Positions 5,549 through 6,494 of a DNA stretch of 6,494 bases are shown here, one piece after another. Source of the stretch: Microthrixaceae bacterium (GTDB lineage Bacteria; Actinomycetota; Acidimicrobiia; Acidimicrobiales; Acidimicrobilacustridaceae); assembly GCA_023264915.1 (NCBI GenBank), contig JAHFUU010000033.1, positions 1 to 6,494 of the forward strand, read 5' to 3'. A program made the translations under genes and the position numbers. The notes beneath the pieces are model-generated. The model was not told where the DNA came from, did not search any database, and was given only the letters and a program-made list of their open reading frames with translations. Within the stretch, counting starts at the first letter, position 1. Each line of letters opens with the position of its first letter.

Positions 5549-5573
5549 TCGTCCGAGCGCACGCCGGGCGATC
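5547..5573 (+). other. Stem-loop between the membrane protein and cyclase genes
   Basis: Arms GATCGTCCG (5547-5555) and CGGGCGATC (5565-5573) form nine pairs, one of them G-U, around a 9-nt loop. The hairpin starts inside the stop codon of the membrane protein gene and ends six bases before the GGAG of the cyclase gene. No T tract follows, so it is more likely to influence translation, mRNA processing or protein binding than to terminate. Confidence 0.4.
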
Positions 5574-5587
5574 TAGCGTGGAGAGCC

Positions 5588-6494
5588 GTGACTGACCCGG
5601 AGCTGCGCCGCAGGCTGAGCGAGGCCATCGTTGGCGAGGCCAAGTACACCGTCGACGAGCTCATGGAGGTGACCGACTCCAAGCGCGAGCTGGCCGACGC
5701 GCTCTGGCTGGCGCTTGGATTCCCGATCAGCTCTGCAGACGACGGCGAGCGCCAGTTCGCTGAGATCGATGCCGAGCAGCTCCGCAGCCTCAACGCCCTG
5801 CTCGCCTTGGATCTCGTCGGCCGTGACACCTTGCTGTCGATGACCAGGGTGATGGGCCAAGCCATGGCAAGGCTGGCTGCTGCTCAGGTCGAGCTTTTCG
5901 AGGACGAGTTGGTTGCGCTCGTCGAACCAGATGTCGAGGGTTTGGTCAATGACGAGATCAGGGCCGCTATAACCGAGCTGCTCGTACCTGGGGTCGAGCG
6001 CTTCGTCGCGTACTGTTGGCGCCGGCACCTGCTCGCCAACATGAATCGTCGACTGGACAGCGACGACACGGGTGTGGTGATCGGTTTCGTCGATGTCGTC
6101 GACTTCACGCGAACCACACGCCAGCTCGAAGACGACGAGCTCGCCAGGGTGGTGGCCCGGTTCGAGCGCCACGTCTATGAGACCGTCACCGATTCGGGTG
6201 CGCGGCTGCGCAAGCTCCTCGGCGACGGTGTCATGTTCGACGCGCCCGACGCTGCCACCGCGGCGGGGGCAGCCCTGGCGTTGGTCATGCGCTGCGCCGA
6301 GGATCCCCACCTCGAGGGTGCCCGCGGAGGTCTGGCCGTCGGACCCGCACTCGAGCTCGAGGGAGACCTTTACGGTGAGACTGTCAACCGGGCAAGCCGG
6401 CTGGCTGGCCTCGCCTTCCCCAACACGGTCATCGCCGACAAGGCTGTCGGTGACACGATCCACGGCCAGCCGGGTTTCGCGGTTCGAAGGCTTG
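5588..6494 (+). CDS. Class III adenylate/guanylate cyclase with N-terminal regulatory domain, 3'-partial
   Basis: The enzyme is predicted to make cAMP from ATP in the cytosol. The first 302 residues are in the window and the frame is open at the right edge. Residues 1 to about 155 are helical and soluble, resembling the autoinhibitory domain in front of mycobacterial Rv1264-type cyclases (Ad_Cy_reg family), which in Rv1264 confers pH sensitivity. The catalytic domain begins at VVIGFVDVVDFT. Metal-binding D169 and D213 (in LLGDGVMF), ATP-selecting K209 and D260, and transition-state N267 and R271 (in YGETVNRASRL) are all present, so the enzyme should be active as a homodimer and should prefer ATP over GTP. 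GTG 5588 is chosen because GGAG lies four bases upstream and it begins the conserved helical region. No membrane segment is visible. The gene follows the membrane protein by 39 bp. Assignment to class III is firm; the pH-sensing role is only by analogy. Confidence 0.93.
   Translation, partial: MTDPELRRRLSEAIVGEAKYTVDELMEVTDSKRELADALWLALGFPISSADDGERQFAEIDAEQLRSLNALLALDLVGRDTLLSMTRVMGQAMARLAAAQVELFEDELVALVEPDVEGLVNDEIRAAITELLVPGVERFVAYCWRRHLLANMNRRLDSDDTGVVIGFVDVVDFTRTTRQLEDDELARVVARFERHVYETVTDSGARLRKLLGDGVMFDAPDAATAAGAALALVMRCAEDPHLEGARGGLAVGPALELEGDLYGETVNRASRLAGLAFPNTVIADKAVGDTIHGQPGFAVRRL

Noticed and set aside
5573..6463. Open frame of 296 codons on the - strand.
   Set aside because: It is antisense to the adenylate cyclase, whose motifs are unambiguous on the + strand, and its translation resembles no family.

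Overview
The window is a high-GC, gene-dense stretch. GTG starts, strong G/C preference at third codon positions, and protein types such as an Rv1264-like adenylate cyclase point to an actinobacterium (Actinomycetota). The genus cannot be fixed from the sequence alone.

Layout, left to right: (i) the 3' part of an RNA 2',3'-cyclic phosphodiesterase (ThpR, + strand, start outside the window). (ii) Convergent to it, a GT4-family glycosyltransferase on the - strand. (iii) A roughly 570-bp divergent intergenic region with a good sigma70-like promoter for the glycosyltransferase, an AT-rich inverted repeat inside that promoter, and several potential hairpins. (iv) On the + strand, a REC-PAS-GGDEF-EAL cyclic-di-GMP protein. 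(v) Convergent to that, a small helical protein of unknown function (- strand). (vi) Divergent from the small protein, a four-helix membrane protein. (vii) 39 bp after it, a class III adenylate/guanylate cyclase that runs off the right edge.

The most striking feature is in the c-di-GMP gene. One in-frame amber codon (TAG, 3768-3770) sits exactly where the glutamate of the EAL signature should be. The same frame then continues with an otherwise intact EAL domain to a TGA at 4583. The GGDEF motif of the same protein has decayed to GVGQF. Before the nonsense change the gene would have encoded a phosphorylation-responsive c-di-GMP phosphodiesterase. As read, it makes a REC-PAS-degenerate-GGDEF protein with no evident enzyme activity. 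A GAG-to-TAG mutation, a base-calling error and stop-codon readthrough are the competing explanations.

The right half therefore groups a c-di-GMP protein and a cAMP-type cyclase, separated by a small helical protein and a membrane protein of unknown function. The functional link is inference only. No mobile element, CRISPR array, tRNA or rRNA was seen.
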